64,000 nt of DNA from Micromonospora chersina (GTDB lineage Bacteria; Actinomycetota; Actinomycetes; Mycobacteriales; Micromonosporaceae): NCBI RefSeq assembly GCF_900091475.1, contig NZ_FMIB01000002.1, positions 992,001 through 1,056,000 of the forward strand. Reading direction: 5' to 3'. Below the pieces are notes generated by a model, which saw only the letters and a list, made by a program, of their open reading frames with translations, made no database searches and was not told the DNA's origin. This document shows positions 8,271-17,419 of the stretch, piece after piece. Position 1 is the stretch's first letter; each line of letters starts with the position of its first letter. The position numbers were made by a program, and so were the translations under genes.

Positions 8271-9431
8271 TCATCGGCGGAACGGCCCGGTGACGCAGTA
8301 GGTGATGCCACCGGAGGACGAGCCGGTCGTGCCGCGTTGCGACGAGAAGTACAGTCGGTCCCCGGCCGGTGTGAACGCCGGCCCCGTGATCTCCGAACCG
8401 CTCTGTCCGGTGATCCGCAGGAAGACGGAGATCTTGTCGTCCGGCCTGATCATGCAGATCTCCATGTTCCCGCCGTCCTCGGCGACGTACAGGTCACCGG
8501 CCGTGGACCCGGTGATGTTGTCGACCCCGGTCAACGGGGCGGTGCCAGGGCTGACCAGGTTGTCGTCGTAGGCGAGCTCGTACGTGCCGGCGGCCAGGTT
8601 GACCTGCCACACGCGGTTGTCGCCCTTGGTGGTGAACCAGACGGTGTCGTCCGCGTAGTGGCAGCCCTCGCCACCGTTGAACGTCTTCGCGCCGGACACC
8701 TGCTGCCGCGTCGGGGTGGGCGAGCCGTCCGGGTCGGGCACCGTGGCCCAGGTGAACGTGCCGGAGGTGGCCGTACCGGCGCGGAAGACCTGGAGGGTTC
8801 CGGCGGAGAGATCGCCCCAGGTGGTCGGCACGAAGCGGTAGAACTTGCCGTCGGTCTCGTCCTCGGTCAGGTAGATGGCCCGGCGGACCGGGTCAGCCGC
8901 GGCCGCCTCATGCTTGAACCGGCCCATCGCGGGACGTGCCACGGAGGTCCCGCCGAGCGGGTAGGTCTCGAAGACCCGGCCCAGGGATACCTCCTCGCAG
9001 GAGAGCCAGGTGTTCCACGGCGTCTTGCCGCCGGCGCAGTTGTTGTTGGTGCCGGAGAGGATCCGCGACGCCCCGATCACGGCGCCGCTGGAGTTGAAGA
9101 CGAGGCGTGAGGCACCGCCGCCCGCACCGGCTGACACCTCGGAGTTCGATACGTAGATCCAGCCGGTGCCGTTCGGGAACACGGCGCCGCCGTCCGGGGC
9201 GTCGTGCCAGGTGTACGACGTTCCCGGCACCGTCTGGCGGGAGCGCGCGACGATCGAGCTGGCGAAGCCGGCCGGCAACTGGATGCCGTTGGCGTCGGCG
9301 GGCTGAAGCCCACCGTAGGGCCCCACTGCGTTCTGCGCCGGGGCTCCGTACGCCGCCGACCATGCCGTGAACGGCAGGGCGACCGCGCCCGCACCGACAA
9401 CCGTGGCCCGCAACATTGCTCGACGATCCAT
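8271..9431 (-). CDS. PhoX-like secreted phosphatase (DUF839), Tat substrate
   Basis: This 386-residue protein starts MDRRAMLRATVV, a twin-arginine signal with a hydrophobic core and an AYGA cleavage zone. The mature part is a beta-propeller with the PhoX/DUF839 signatures: TWHDAPDGGAVFPN, WLSCEEV, GRFKHEAAAADP, YLTEDETDGKFYRFVP and YVAEDGGNMEICMI. The conserved Glu/Asp residues in SCEE, TEDET and AEDGGN correspond to metal (Ca/Fe) ligands in PhoX. It is probably an exported alkaline phosphatase active on phosphoesters, though DUF839 proteins without shown activity exist. It is monocistronic, with its own hairpin. Confidence 0.85.
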   Translation of the reverse strand: MDRRAMLRATVVGAGAVALPFTAWSAAYGAPAQNAVGPYGGLQPADANGIQLPAGFASSIVARSRQTVPGTSYTWHDAPDGGAVFPNGTGWIYVSNSEVSAGAGGGASRLVFNSSGAVIGASRILSGTNNNCAGGKTPWNTWLSCEEVSLGRVFETYPLGGTSVARPAMGRFKHEAAAADPVRRAIYLTEDETDGKFYRFVPTTWGDLSAGTLQVFRAGTATSGTFTWATVPDPDGSPTPTRQQVSGAKTFNGGEGCHYADDTVWFTTKGDNRVWQVNLAAGTYELAYDDNLVSPGTAPLTGVDNITGSTAGDLYVAEDGGNMEICMIRPDDKISVFLRITGQSGSEITGPAFTPAGDRLYFSSQRGTTGSSSGGITYCVTGPFRR

Positions 9432-9539
9432 GGAACCTCCTCGGTAGGTTCCCCAGATCTGACCGTGCAGAGCTTACGCACTTCGAGCGGTGGGATGAAC
9501 GTCGATGGACGCCTCGGTGTGCGACGTCGTATCGACGAC

Positions 9540-9665
9540 CATCTCGTGCCCGGGTGAGCGGGTCGGAGAAGATCGACGGCATCCCGGTTGCCTGCGGCCG
9601 CCAATCGGCGCAGCTCATCGAAGTTCTCCTGCTCTGCCGCTGACTCGACCAGCGGGTCGAGGGCG
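9540..9665 (-). pseudogene. Fragment of a Leu-Arg-Arg-Leu/Ala-Gly-Asn repeat protein
   Basis: One frame reads ALDPLVESAAEQENFDELRR and then LAAAGNRDAVDLL. This is the ~25-residue repeat (D-x-L-R-R-L-A-x-A-G-N-x-D-A) found in long actinobacterial helical-repeat proteins. Only about one and a half repeats are left, with no start, and they run into the upstream region of the phosphatase gene. Confidence 0.4.
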
Positions 9666-9701
9666 TCCTGCTGCCCGCCGGGGCGCGTCTACAGTGCACC
9701 C

Positions 9702-10298
9702 GTGGCTCCCCAATTCGACCACTGGACGGACCACGTCGGCGCGGTGTTCACGTCCGCCCTCGGCTCGGCGACGCTGACCGGTCAACCCGTAAGCCCATTC
9801 GACCTTGCGGTTGCGCTTCTCGGGTACGAGCACGGCAACGTCGCGCTGTGGCGACGAGAGCAGGGCTTCGACGCCGAAAGGGCGATCGCGACATTGCGCA
9901 TCACGGCAGGAGACAGCACGCCGTCGTCGGAGGTGCGATTCGGCAAAGATACGAAACAGGTTCTAGCTGCGGCGATCAGACTGGCCGCCGGTGGCGGTGC
10001 GGAACACGTCGGCACCGAACACCTCCTCGTCGCGTTGCTCGCGCACGGCCCCACCGCCGTGGTTTCGGCGTTCGAAGAGCAAGGCGTCACGGCGGGAGCC
10101 ATGGCTCGGTATGTCGCGGGGCTGCATGGTGCGGCTGGGGCCGAAAGACTCATGGTCGCGCCGGGCTGGCGTGCTCGGCGGGCGTGGAAGCGTCTGGAAC
10201 GTCACTCATCGCCGCGGAAGTCGTGGCGACCGGCCTTGTTCGCTGCCAGCGTCGTCGTCGCGCTTGCGGTCATGTTCGTCGGCTCGAGCATGTTCTGA
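9702..10298 (+). CDS. Clp N-terminal-domain protein with a C-terminal membrane anchor
   Basis: This is a 198-residue protein. Residues ~5-140 form a double Clp-N repeat (FDHWTDHVGAVFTSAL, the LAVALLGYEHGNVALW turn, then GAEHVGTEHLLVALLAHG with the typical GTEHLLxxLL signature). A basic linker follows (RARRAWKRLERH) and then one transmembrane helix at the C-terminus (~176-196). It has no AAA+ ATPase module, so it is not a chaperone but could tether or compete for ClpC/ClpP substrates at the membrane; that role is inferred. The GTG at 9702 starts the similarity. A broken Clp-N gene occurs at 58.3-58.8 kb. Confidence 0.7.
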   Translation: MAPQFDHWTDHVGAVFTSALGSATLTGQPVSPFDLAVALLGYEHGNVALWRREQGFDAERAIATLRITAGDSTPSSEVRFGKDTKQVLAAAIRLAAGGGAEHVGTEHLLVALLAHGPTAVVSAFEEQGVTAGAMARYVAGLHGAAGAERLMVAPGWRARRAWKRLERHSSPRKSWRPALFAASVVVALAVMFVGSSMF

Positions 10299-10444
10299 CC
10301 CAGGAGCAGGGGGAAGAGCTGCTCGTCGGTGGCAAACGATCTCCTCGTCGGCAGTCGGCAGCCCAGAACGGGAAGCCCTGCACCGCACCGTCGCGGGGCG
10401 AACCCGAGTACGCCGACTCATGCCCGGCCGGGGTCGGGCGGTCC

Positions 10445-10891
10445 ATGCTGGGCCGCATGATGTCTGAAGCGGCCGGCACAGGTCGGCGGGGTGGCCCGAT
10501 CGTGGGATTCCTGGTCCTGCTCTGGGTCTGCGGGCTGATCGCGGCGGTCGTGTGGTGGGTGGGTATCGGCCTGGAGCAGTGGAGTGCCAGCTACGGCGAC
10601 CAGCCAGGCGAGTTCGAGGACCTCAGACGTCGGGCGAGCGTGGCGCTGCTGGTCGCCGCGTTCGTGGCGACCGCCGGGCCGGCCCTCATCGCGCTCGTCG
10701 CGTACCAGTTGCGGCTGGTACGCACCGCTGTCGTTTTCCTGGTGCTGACCGTCGTGATCGCCGTGCCCGCCGTGCCGTTCGCCGTGCTCGCCGGCCGGGA
10801 CCTCGATCCGGCGCCGGCCGTGACGACGCCCGGCCCGCCGGGGCACTGCGTGGAACACAGCGGCGGGGACACCCGCTGCCCGGGCGGCTGA
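10445..10891 (+). CDS. Three-helix membrane protein
   Basis: It has up to 148 residues: helix 1 around VGFLVLLWVCGLIAAVVWWV, helix 2 LLVAAFVATAGPALIALVAY, helix 3 AVVFLVLTVVIAVPAVPFAV, then an extracytoplasmic tail with two Cys (GHCVEHSGGDTRCPGG) likely to form a disulfide. ATG codons at 10445, 10457 and 10460 are all possible starts. It resembles the DUF6234 type of actinomycete membrane protein but is not assigned firmly. It ends 65 bases before the DUF4132 cassette, which has its own ribosome-binding site. Confidence 0.65.
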   Translation: MLGRMMSEAAGTGRRGGPIVGFLVLLWVCGLIAAVVWWVGIGLEQWSASYGDQPGEFEDLRRRASVALLVAAFVATAGPALIALVAYQLRLVRTAVVFLVLTVVIAVPAVPFAVLAGRDLDPAPAVTTPGPPGHCVEHSGGDTRCPGG

Positions 10892-10956
10892 ACGACTGGT
10901 TCCGTCGGACCGTCGTGCCATGATGCCGCTCACTTCAAGGCAAGGAGCACGGCGGA

Positions 10957-11349
10957 ATGGCCACGGTGACGGTTCGGGACGAGACAGCGACGGGAAGGGC
11001 GATCGATCAGTGGCCGTTGAGCGGTCTGCCGGGACGCATCTCCGCCCGCGAGTTGGTCCGGTTGCGCGTACGTGAGGAGGTGGCGCGGTTCAACGCCGGC
11101 CGGGCCGACGTCTTCCGGGGTCTGGTGCGGCCGACCGACGCGGAGGCGACGTTGAACGGCTATCGAGTCGGTCGGGGCCGGCGGCTGGACTGGGAGCGTC
11201 AGGCGGACGCGGCGTGTGACGCCTTCGCCCGCAACGGCTTCATGCTGCTGGTCGGTGACCGCCAGGTCGAGGATCTGGACGAGGAGATCGACCTGCTCGC
11301 GGATCCCGAGGTGGCCTTCGTGCGGCTAGTTCCCCTGGTGGGTGGCTGA
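10957..11349 (+). CDS. Small protein preceding DUF4132
   Basis: The protein has 130 residues. The ATG at 10957 follows AAGGAG. It is mostly helical and charged, with segments SARELVRLRVREEVARFN, GYRVGRGRRLDWERQ and the closing VEDLDEEIDLLADPEVAFVR-type acidic strand. The stop overlaps the next gene by 8 bases, so the two are translationally coupled. From memory, similar small proteins sit directly upstream of DUF4132 genes in other actinomycetes, which suggests a partner or regulator. No catalytic motif is visible. Confidence 0.75.
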   Translation: MATVTVRDETATGRAIDQWPLSGLPGRISARELVRLRVREEVARFNAGRADVFRGLVRPTDAEATLNGYRVGRGRRLDWERQADAACDAFARNGFMLLVGDRQVEDLDEEIDLLADPEVAFVRLVPLVGG

Positions 11350-13783
11350 CGTGGGTGACTGGACGCGCTTGCTTCCCGCGCTGAGCGCGGCGGATCGTCG
11401 GCAGGTGGAGGCGGGGATCGCCGAGGCCGATGCCCAGGTTCGGCCGCTGCTGCGGACGACGACCACCTATTTCTGGGCGTCTTCGGTGACCCGGACGCCG
11501 GAGTGGGCCGCCACCGAGTCGTGGCCGGGCGAGCTTCGCCGCCGCGCCGCGCTGGCCGTGCATCTGGAGGCGGCGGCCAGTTCGCGGCCGTCCGGGCTGA
11601 ACGATGTCGTGCGGAGCCTTGCCGCGGGCGAGCACGACTGGACCAGGGCGGATCTCGTGTGGTGCCTGGAGGCCGCCGGACGGGGCTGGAGCTATCAGGA
11701 TGGGGCGCACCTGGAGTTGCCGGCGATGATCGCCGCGCGCCTGACTCCCGCGGAGCTGGCGGATCTGGCGCCGGTGCTCTCGGCTCTGTTCGACGAGCTC
11801 GTGGCGGACCACTTCACGGCGGCAGGGCCTCGGCGGCGGATCGTAACGCTGATCGGGGAGGCGCTCGACCGCGCCACCGGTCGCCGCGTGCCGTCGTGGT
11901 TGCTGCACAACGGCGACGAGTTCGGTCCGCTCGTCCGTGCCGGATTGGGGGACGTCCTCGCCGCGCCGGGTGTGCCCGAACTGCTGGCGCACTGCGCCTC
12001 GCTCGACAAGCCCGCGGCACCGGCCACATGGCTGCGCGTCCTCGACCAGCACCTCACGACCGCGACCGCTGGGAAGAAGGCGGTCCGCGCCATCCTGGAG
12101 GCGTTCGCCGCCCACCGCGATTCCGTGCACGACGACTCGGACCGCCTCCTCCGTGGCCTGGTGTGGGCACTGTCGCGGGGGTCGGACGAGGCGTCGTCGG
12201 ACCTGCTGGCGAGGGTCACCGCCGCCGCCTCGGCCGCGCCCCGCCAGGCGTCCGGTTTCCCCCACGCCCAGCGCACCGCGATCGCGGCCGTGCAACTGCT
12301 CGCGGAGCGCGACGGTGAGGCGCCGGTGCGGACCCTGGCACGGTTGGCGGTGACCGTGAAGAACAAGGCGGTGCGCAGTCGGGTGCAGTCCGCGCTGGCC
12401 CGCCTGGGCGCCCTGCGGGGGTGGTCACTCAGCGAGGTGATGGAACTCGCCGTCGACGACCACGGGCTGGACTCCGCCGGGAACCGGCGGGCCCGGGTCG
12501 GCCCGTACGAGGCGACGGTGCGGGTCGTGGGCGAGAAGGCGCGTCTGACCTTCGCTCGCGGTGACGTCGCGCTCAAGGGCGTGCCGGCCGCGCTGAAGGA
12601 GACGCACGCTGACGAGCTGAGGCAGCTGCGCGAGCTGGTGAAGGGCATCAACGCGACCCTGACCGCCGAGCGCCAGCGGGTGGAGGCGCTGCTGTCCGAG
12701 GAGCGCACCTGGGCGTACGCGGACTGGGTGTCCCGCTTCCTGGACCACCCGATCACCGGGACGTACGGGCGGCGGCTGCTCTGGGAGACGAGCACCGACG
12801 GGTGCGGCTGGTCGGCCGGCCTGCCCCGCGACGATGGCGACGGGTGGACGATCGCCGGTCTCGACGGGCGGCCGGCGCGCGGTGACCGGGTCCGGCTGTG
12901 GCACCCGATCCGCGCCGGGGTGGACGAGATCCTCGCCTGGCGTGAACGGGTGCTCGCCACCGGCGTGACGCAGCCGTTCAAGCAGGCTTTTCGCGAGGTC
13001 TACCTGCTCACGCCGGCCGAGGAGCGGACCAGTTCCTACTCCAACCGGTTCGCCGCGCACATCCTGCGCTACCGCCAGGCGAACGCGCTCATGCGCGCCC
13101 GCGGCTGGCAGGCCGGCTATCTCGGCACGTGGGACGGTGGGTATGACAGCGAAGCCACGAAGCTCTTCGGCGGTGGTGCCTGGCGGGCGTCCTTCCACCA
13201 CCAACTGGTCGACGCCGGCGATCCACGCGACTACGACGTCCACTACTGCTCCACCGACCAGGTGCGCTTCGCCCGACAGGACGGCGCGACCTGGCAACCC
13301 GCACCGCTCGCGGACGTACCGCCGCTGGTGTTCACCGAGGCGATGCGGGACGTGGACCTGTTCGTCGGCGTCACCTCGATCGCCACCGACCCGCAGTGGG
13401 CAGACCGCGGCGAGGACCGGTTCCGGGACTACTGGCACAGCACCGTGGTCGGAGCGCTGACACCGTCGGCCGAGGTACGCCGGGACGCCCTGGCCCGCCT
13501 GCTCCCCCGCATGGCCATCGCCGGCCGGGTCACTCTCGCGGACCGGTACCTGCACGTACGGGGGAACCTGCGCGGCTACCGGATCCACCTTGGCTCCGGC
13601 AACATCATGATGGAGCCCAACGACGCCTACCTGTGCATCGTCCCCGCACGCGGGGGCACCGGGCGTCTGCACCTGCCGTTCGAGGACGACCCGATGCTGT
13701 CGACGATCCTGTCGAAGGCGATCATGCTCGCCGCCGACGACACGATCACCGACCCCACGGTGCTGCGGCAGCTCGTTTCATGA
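11342..13783 (+). CDS. DUF4132 domain protein
   Basis: This large soluble protein (813 residues) has an N-terminal half made of helical repeats (HEAT-like; many LxxLL and ALxRLG units through residue ~370). The C-terminal third is DUF4132: WAYADWVSRFLDHPITGTYG, the LLWET strand, LWHPI, PFKQAFREVYLLTPAEE, SNRFAAHILRYRQANALMRA and SGNIMMEPNDAYLCIVP. The function of DUF4132 is unknown; some members are fused to WGR or sit beside MoxR-type ATPases. Start GTG 11342 overlaps the previous gene, and GTG 11351 is also possible. The stop overlaps the next ATG (ATGA). Confidence 0.85.
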   Translation: MADVGDWTRLLPALSAADRRQVEAGIAEADAQVRPLLRTTTTYFWASSVTRTPEWAATESWPGELRRRAALAVHLEAAASSRPSGLNDVVRSLAAGEHDWTRADLVWCLEAAGRGWSYQDGAHLELPAMIAARLTPAELADLAPVLSALFDELVADHFTAAGPRRRIVTLIGEALDRATGRRVPSWLLHNGDEFGPLVRAGLGDVLAAPGVPELLAHCASLDKPAAPATWLRVLDQHLTTATAGKKAVRAILEAFAAHRDSVHDDSDRLLRGLVWALSRGSDEASSDLLARVTAAASAAPRQASGFPHAQRTAIAAVQLLAERDGEAPVRTLARLAVTVKNKAVRSRVQSALARLGALRGWSLSEVMELAVDDHGLDSAGNRRARVGPYEATVRVVGEKARLTFARGDVALKGVPAALKETHADELRQLRELVKGINATLTAERQRVEALLSEERTWAYADWVSRFLDHPITGTYGRRLLWETSTDGCGWSAGLPRDDGDGWTIAGLDGRPARGDRVRLWHPIRAGVDEILAWRERVLATGVTQPFKQAFREVYLLTPAEERTSSYSNRFAAHILRYRQANALMRARGWQAGYLGTWDGGYDSEATKLFGGGAWRASFHHQLVDAGDPRDYDVHYCSTDQVRFARQDGATWQPAPLADVPPLVFTEAMRDVDLFVGVTSIATDPQWADRGEDRFRDYWHSTVVGALTPSAEVRRDALARLLPRMAIAGRVTLADRYLHVRGNLRGYRIHLGSGNIMMEPNDAYLCIVPARGGTGRLHLPFEDDPMLSTILSKAIMLAADDTITDPTVLRQLVS

Positions 13784-14784
13784 CCGATTGGGCGCGACTG
13801 CACGTCAGCTACTCCCAGTACGAGGTGACCACCGTGCCGGGCGCTACCGGCATGACGATCTACACCGTCGGCGACGACCTCCTGCACGTGGTCGGGCCGA
13901 ATCAGGTCACCGGTTTCTGCGGCATCCACACGGGATCGATCGAGGCGCGCCTACGGGTGCTGTCCGCACCACCGACGAATGTCGACGCCGGTTGGGACGC
14001 AATCAGTGAAGCGACCCTCTGGAGCCCCAGCGGCCGGTTGTCGGTCATCGGCCTGATGGGCGGCGTCGCGGACACCCTCGTCGACATCGCCGTCCCGCGT
14101 GGGCTGATCCGGATCCGGGTGCACGCCCGCCACCGCCTGCACGAGACGGTGCGCACCGACGACGACCCGCCCGAGCAACACGAGCTGCACGTCTGGGCGG
14201 TGAGCGAGCAGACGCCGTACCGCACCGTGCTGGCCGACCCGATGGGACGCGGCTGGGAGCAGAAACCGGCCAAGGCCGCCGAGTGGGCGATGCTGTCCCT
14301 GGTGCCGCGCCCGTCGACCCGACCGGCGATCCTGCCTCCGCTTCCGCCCGACCCGTACGAGGACGACACCGGCCTCGCCCGGGTGACGGTGGTCCGTCAC
14401 CGGCCCGCACCGGTCGACCTGCCGGTGGGCGTGCTGCCCGTCGGTGACCTGGAGGTACGCCTGGAGCGCGTCGACACGGAAACACTCCGGTGGTCGTGGG
14501 CGACCGCCGACACACCGATCTTCCCCGACCCGCTGACGACCCTGCCGGACGACGAGCCCACCACCGTACGACTGACGACCCGCCCCGACGGCGTCACGCT
14601 GCGGCACGAGGGAGTGCGGGGTCGGCACGCCGTCGCGCTCGGCCTGGTCTGGGACCACCTGCTCGACGGCACCGGGACGTGCCCGTGGGTCGGAACGCTG
14701 CGGGGGCAGGCCGCCGACGCCACCGCGCGGGCCGAGAAGTACCGCCGGCTCCGGGCCAACCAGGAAGCCGGCGGGAGCCACTGA
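13780..14784 (+). CDS. Third gene of the DUF4132 cassette, unknown function
   Basis: It encodes 334 residues and is coupled to the DUF4132 gene by an ATGA overlap. The N-terminal half is rich in beta-strands (LHVSYSQYEVTTVPGATGMT, DLLHVVGPNQVTGFCGIHTG, LSVIGLMGGVADTLVDIAV, LIRIRVHARHRLHE); the C-terminal half repeats short acidic and aromatic segments (RWSWATADTPIFPD) and ends in a helical basic tail. No signal peptide or membrane segment is present. No family is recognised. Tight coupling implies that it acts together with the two upstream proteins. Confidence 0.7.
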   Translation: MTDWARLHVSYSQYEVTTVPGATGMTIYTVGDDLLHVVGPNQVTGFCGIHTGSIEARLRVLSAPPTNVDAGWDAISEATLWSPSGRLSVIGLMGGVADTLVDIAVPRGLIRIRVHARHRLHETVRTDDDPPEQHELHVWAVSEQTPYRTVLADPMGRGWEQKPAKAAEWAMLSLVPRPSTRPAILPPLPPDPYEDDTGLARVTVVRHRPAPVDLPVGVLPVGDLEVRLERVDTETLRWSWATADTPIFPDPLTTLPDDEPTTVRLTTRPDGVTLRHEGVRGRHAVALGLVWDHLLDGTGTCPWVGTLRGQAADATARAEKYRRLRANQEAGGSH

Positions 14785-14911
14785 ACAACCAGCCACGACA
14801 ATCGCCCCGATCGAGACAGCGTCGATCGAGGGAGTCAGCGCGCTGAGAGCTGCGTGGTCACATGCGCTGACCACCAGTACGCGAACAGCCATGGCATAAG
14901 TCAACGGGCAC

Positions 14912-15055
14912 GCGACCGAGGGATTACGAGATCAAGTTGCCCGCTCCCACGAGGTGTGCAGTCGGGGGCCTAGCAGCGGAAGCGCATCTCGACACCTCAC
15001 ACCGCTCCCCCGCTGTCCACCGGCCTCTTGCGGACTGGAAGCGGACCGCCGCCCC
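14912..15055. repeat. Degenerate direct repeat, copy 1 (att-like scar)
   Basis: This ~140-bp stretch matches 45976-46116 in the same orientation. The shared blocks are GCGACCGAG, GATCAA-TTGCC, CTCACACC-CTCCCCCGC and CCTCTTGCGGAC, with nearly equal spacing (84 versus 81 bases between the outer blocks). On the minus strand this copy retains a tRNA-like anticodon loop (CT-CGT-AA), which would be Thr(CGT), but no T-arm. It lies in the otherwise gene-free 14785-15161 interval. Confidence 0.5.
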
Positions 15056-15161
15056 CTGATCCGTATCCTCGACGCGGGGCCGGTCACGGACGGGGCAACG
15101 ACGTGGCGTGAGCGCCGGTAGCATCTCCACGTTTTGGCATGCAACGGGGAGGAAGACCTAC

Positions 15162-15890
15162 ATGCGATGGAAGCTACCTGCCGGCGTCCTCATGGCGCTG
15201 GCCTTTCTGATTCCGGCGGTACCGGCGACGGCTCAGACCGAGCCGCCCGTGCTGAACGAGGCATGCCAAACGGTTGAGCGCAAGGTGTACACGGACATCC
15301 GTGAGCTTGTCACCATCGACCTGGATACCGCCACCAATGTAGAGGTGCGCGTGTTAGCCAACCAGATCCTGGCCGCAGCGAACGCCGACTCGTTGCCCGT
15401 TCTGCCTGACGCCATTCAGGAGCACCTGGACGGCACCGCGGATGAGCTGCGCGCATTCCTCAAGGCGGACGTGCAGAACGCCTGGTCAACGGCCCTGCGG
15501 GTCACGGTGGTCCGGACCTTGACGGGCGCCGGCGCCAACGTGAAGGCGGCCGCGCAGAAGGCGCTCGACGAGGGGACCGTTGACGCCTATCTGGCTTACC
15601 TGAACAACGGCCTGTACGCCGCACGTGCGCTCGACTGCGCGTCTCAGCCCGCACCGACACCGACGGCTCAGCCCGTACCGACACCGAGCGCTACGCCCAG
15701 CGCCACGACGACCATCGCACCGGCCCCTGCTCCCTCCGCCAGCCTGGGCGCTCCCGGCGGCGAGGGCGGTGGGCTGCCCGTCACCGGTGCGAACACCGCG
15801 GCCGTCGCCGGCATCGGCGGTGCGCTTCTGCTCCTCGGCGGCGCGGGCTACCTGATCGGTCGCCGACGCCGGTCACGTTTCGTGGCATAG
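15162..15890 (+). CDS. LPXTG cell-wall-anchored surface protein with ALF-like repeats
   Basis: The protein is 242 residues. The Sec signal peptide (RWKLPAGVLMALAFLIPAVP, cleavage after ATA) is followed by a helical domain with alternating Ala/Leu and Asp (AAQKALDEGTVDAYLAYLN), like the ALF repeats of actinomycete surface proteins. Then come a Pro/Thr/Ala linker (~170-205), the sorting signal LPVTG, a hydrophobic helix and the Arg-rich tail GRRRRSRF. A sortase would couple it to the peptidoglycan. The ATG at 15162 has GGGAGG upstream. No sortase gene is in the window; the ligand is unknown. Confidence 0.8.
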   Translation: MRWKLPAGVLMALAFLIPAVPATAQTEPPVLNEACQTVERKVYTDIRELVTIDLDTATNVEVRVLANQILAAANADSLPVLPDAIQEHLDGTADELRAFLKADVQNAWSTALRVTVVRTLTGAGANVKAAAQKALDEGTVDAYLAYLNNGLYAARALDCASQPAPTPTAQPVPTPSATPSATTTIAPAPAPSASLGAPGGEGGGLPVTGANTAAVAGIGGALLLLGGAGYLIGRRRRSRFVA

Positions 15891-16035
15891 CCCGCTCGAC
15901 GCGCCCGGCTCGACGCCTCGTCGGGCCGGGCGCGATCAGCGCGGTGCTTGGCGAGGCTCGTCCCGGCCCGAAGGCGTGTTGCCGCGGCATTGCGCTAGTA
16001 CGAATCGACCAGCCCCGTTCGGAAAGGTCTTTATC

Positions 16036-16417
16036 GAAGCGTTCTCCCCGGTGTGGTCGACCATGACCGCGGAGTTCCCCGGCTACAACGCGATGCCGAA
16101 GTACGTCGTGTCGACCACGCTGCAGGAGGAGGACCTCGCTGGGCGAGGTCAGCATCCTCCGATCGCTGGACGACGTCGCCGCGCTCAAGAAGACCGAGGG
16201 CGGGCCGATCATCATCAACGGCAGCGCGACCCTGAACCGCAACCTGGCCGACGCCCGCCTGATCGACCGCTACCACCTGCTGGTCTTTCCGGTCCTGCTC
16301 GGCGCGGGCAAGCGGCTGTTCAGCGACACCGACCGGGACAAGCAGAACCTCAAGCTCATCGAGAGCGAGTCATACGCCAACGGAATCCAGAAGATGGTCT
16401 ACGACGCCATTCGCTGA
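16036..16417 (+). pseudogene. Broken DHFR-like (RibD_C) gene
   Basis: A first frame reads VWSTMTAEFPGYNAMPKYVV and STTL, the central segment of a RibD_C/DHFR-like reductase. It shifts frame near 16140, then continues with GGPIIINGSATLNRNLADA, YHLLVFPVLLGAGKRLF and a normal C-terminus to the TGA at 16415-16417. The N-terminal third and start codon are missing. It is a clear relic, 5'-truncated with one frameshift. Confidence 0.75.
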
Positions 16418-16479
16418 GCAGCCCGTCGGGGTCAGCCCTGTTCAGGGGCCGTCCCCCGGAGGGACCCTCAGGGGGTTGG

Positions 16480-17046
16480 TCAGGCTGGCGGATCGTCCCG
16501 AAAGAGATGCTCCTTCACACCTCGGCCGCGCCAGCGGGTCGCAACAAGCTCGGGACGAGGGCGGATCGGCCTGGGCACCCAACCGTGTTGTCCGGTGTCG
16601 GGCGCAGGGCTGTCCCAGTCGGCGATCAGCGCAAAAGGATCCGTCGCGCGTTCAGGCTCATCGTCACACGGCTCCCGGACAACCATCGCTGGATGGAAGC
16701 GCGTCTCCTGAGCCGCCCTGCAGTCATCCGTTCGGGAGGCGACCAGGGCGCCGCAGCCTGCGCAAGCCACACACGGGTTCCACCCCACCAAGGACCAGCA
16801 GCCCGTGCGAACAAGGTTGTGGACGAAGCGTGTCCCGCGTGTGTCGCCGGGTGAGAGGACGAAGGTGCCGACGACCTGATCACGGCCGTACGCGGCCTCG
16901 TCGATGGCATAGGTGCCGGGGTCGAGGAGCGGCGGGTTCACGTGATGGCAGTCCAGGAGCGACCAGTGCGGCTCCGCCGGCAGCTCCACCATCCGGACCG
17001 GGACGCTCAACGGGTTCCCGCAGCTCGCACACCGAAAGCCCTCCAC
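16480..17046 (-). CDS. Cys-rich putative zinc-binding protein
   Basis: The protein has 188 residues. It begins (GTG 17046) VEGFRCASCGNPLSVPV, a CxxC zinc knuckle, and later has CVACAGCGALVASRTDDC, a second Cys cluster. In between are LDPGTYAID and FVLSPGDTRGTRF, typical of a family of small actinobacterial proteins of unknown role. The two clusters could bind one structural zinc. The frame continues upstream to 17388, but that part has intergenic composition. No good Shine-Dalgarno sequence is seen, so the start is tentative. Confidence 0.7.
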   Translation of the reverse strand: MEGFRCASCGNPLSVPVRMVELPAEPHWSLLDCHHVNPPLLDPGTYAIDEAAYGRDQVVGTFVLSPGDTRGTRFVHNLVRTGCWSLVGWNPCVACAGCGALVASRTDDCRAAQETRFHPAMVVREPCDDEPERATDPFALIADWDSPAPDTGQHGWVPRPIRPRPELVATRWRGRGVKEHLFRDDPPA

Positions 17047-17419
17047 CGCGGCAGTGTGACATTCGGGCCAGGCGAAGGCACCCGAGAATGTGAGGGCGCA
17101 GGCGCAGAGGCGCTGACCGGCGTGCCGGCTGAACCGCGAGCTGAGCTCCAACGTCCAAGGCTTGTAGGCAAGGGCGTGGGGCGACTGGTCACCGACGAAT
17201 GTCCGGCACATACTGCTGATAGAGCCGCCGCACGGGGGCCGGTGACACGGGGAGGCACCCCTTACCAGCAGGCGCAGCGCTGCCGATCGCCGCCGGAGGG
17301 GATGCACCGTTGATCGTGCCTGGCGGATGAGGTGGGAACACCGCAGACCGGTCACCGTCGACTGATCGTCGGGTCCCGTCAGGCGCACCGGGATCGGTGT
17401 GAGCTACCTGGAGGTGGCC
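17047..17419. other. Intergenic between divergent genes
   Basis: These 373 bases must hold the promoters of the zinc-knuckle gene (minus) and the GH3 gene (plus). No palindrome or domain was noticed beyond the GGAGG at 17410-17414. Confidence 0.4.

Noticed and set aside
12425..13672. A 415-codon frame antisense to the DUF4132 gene
   Set aside because: It mirrors the coding strand's GC-rich third positions; no motif, and the sense strand has strong family signatures.
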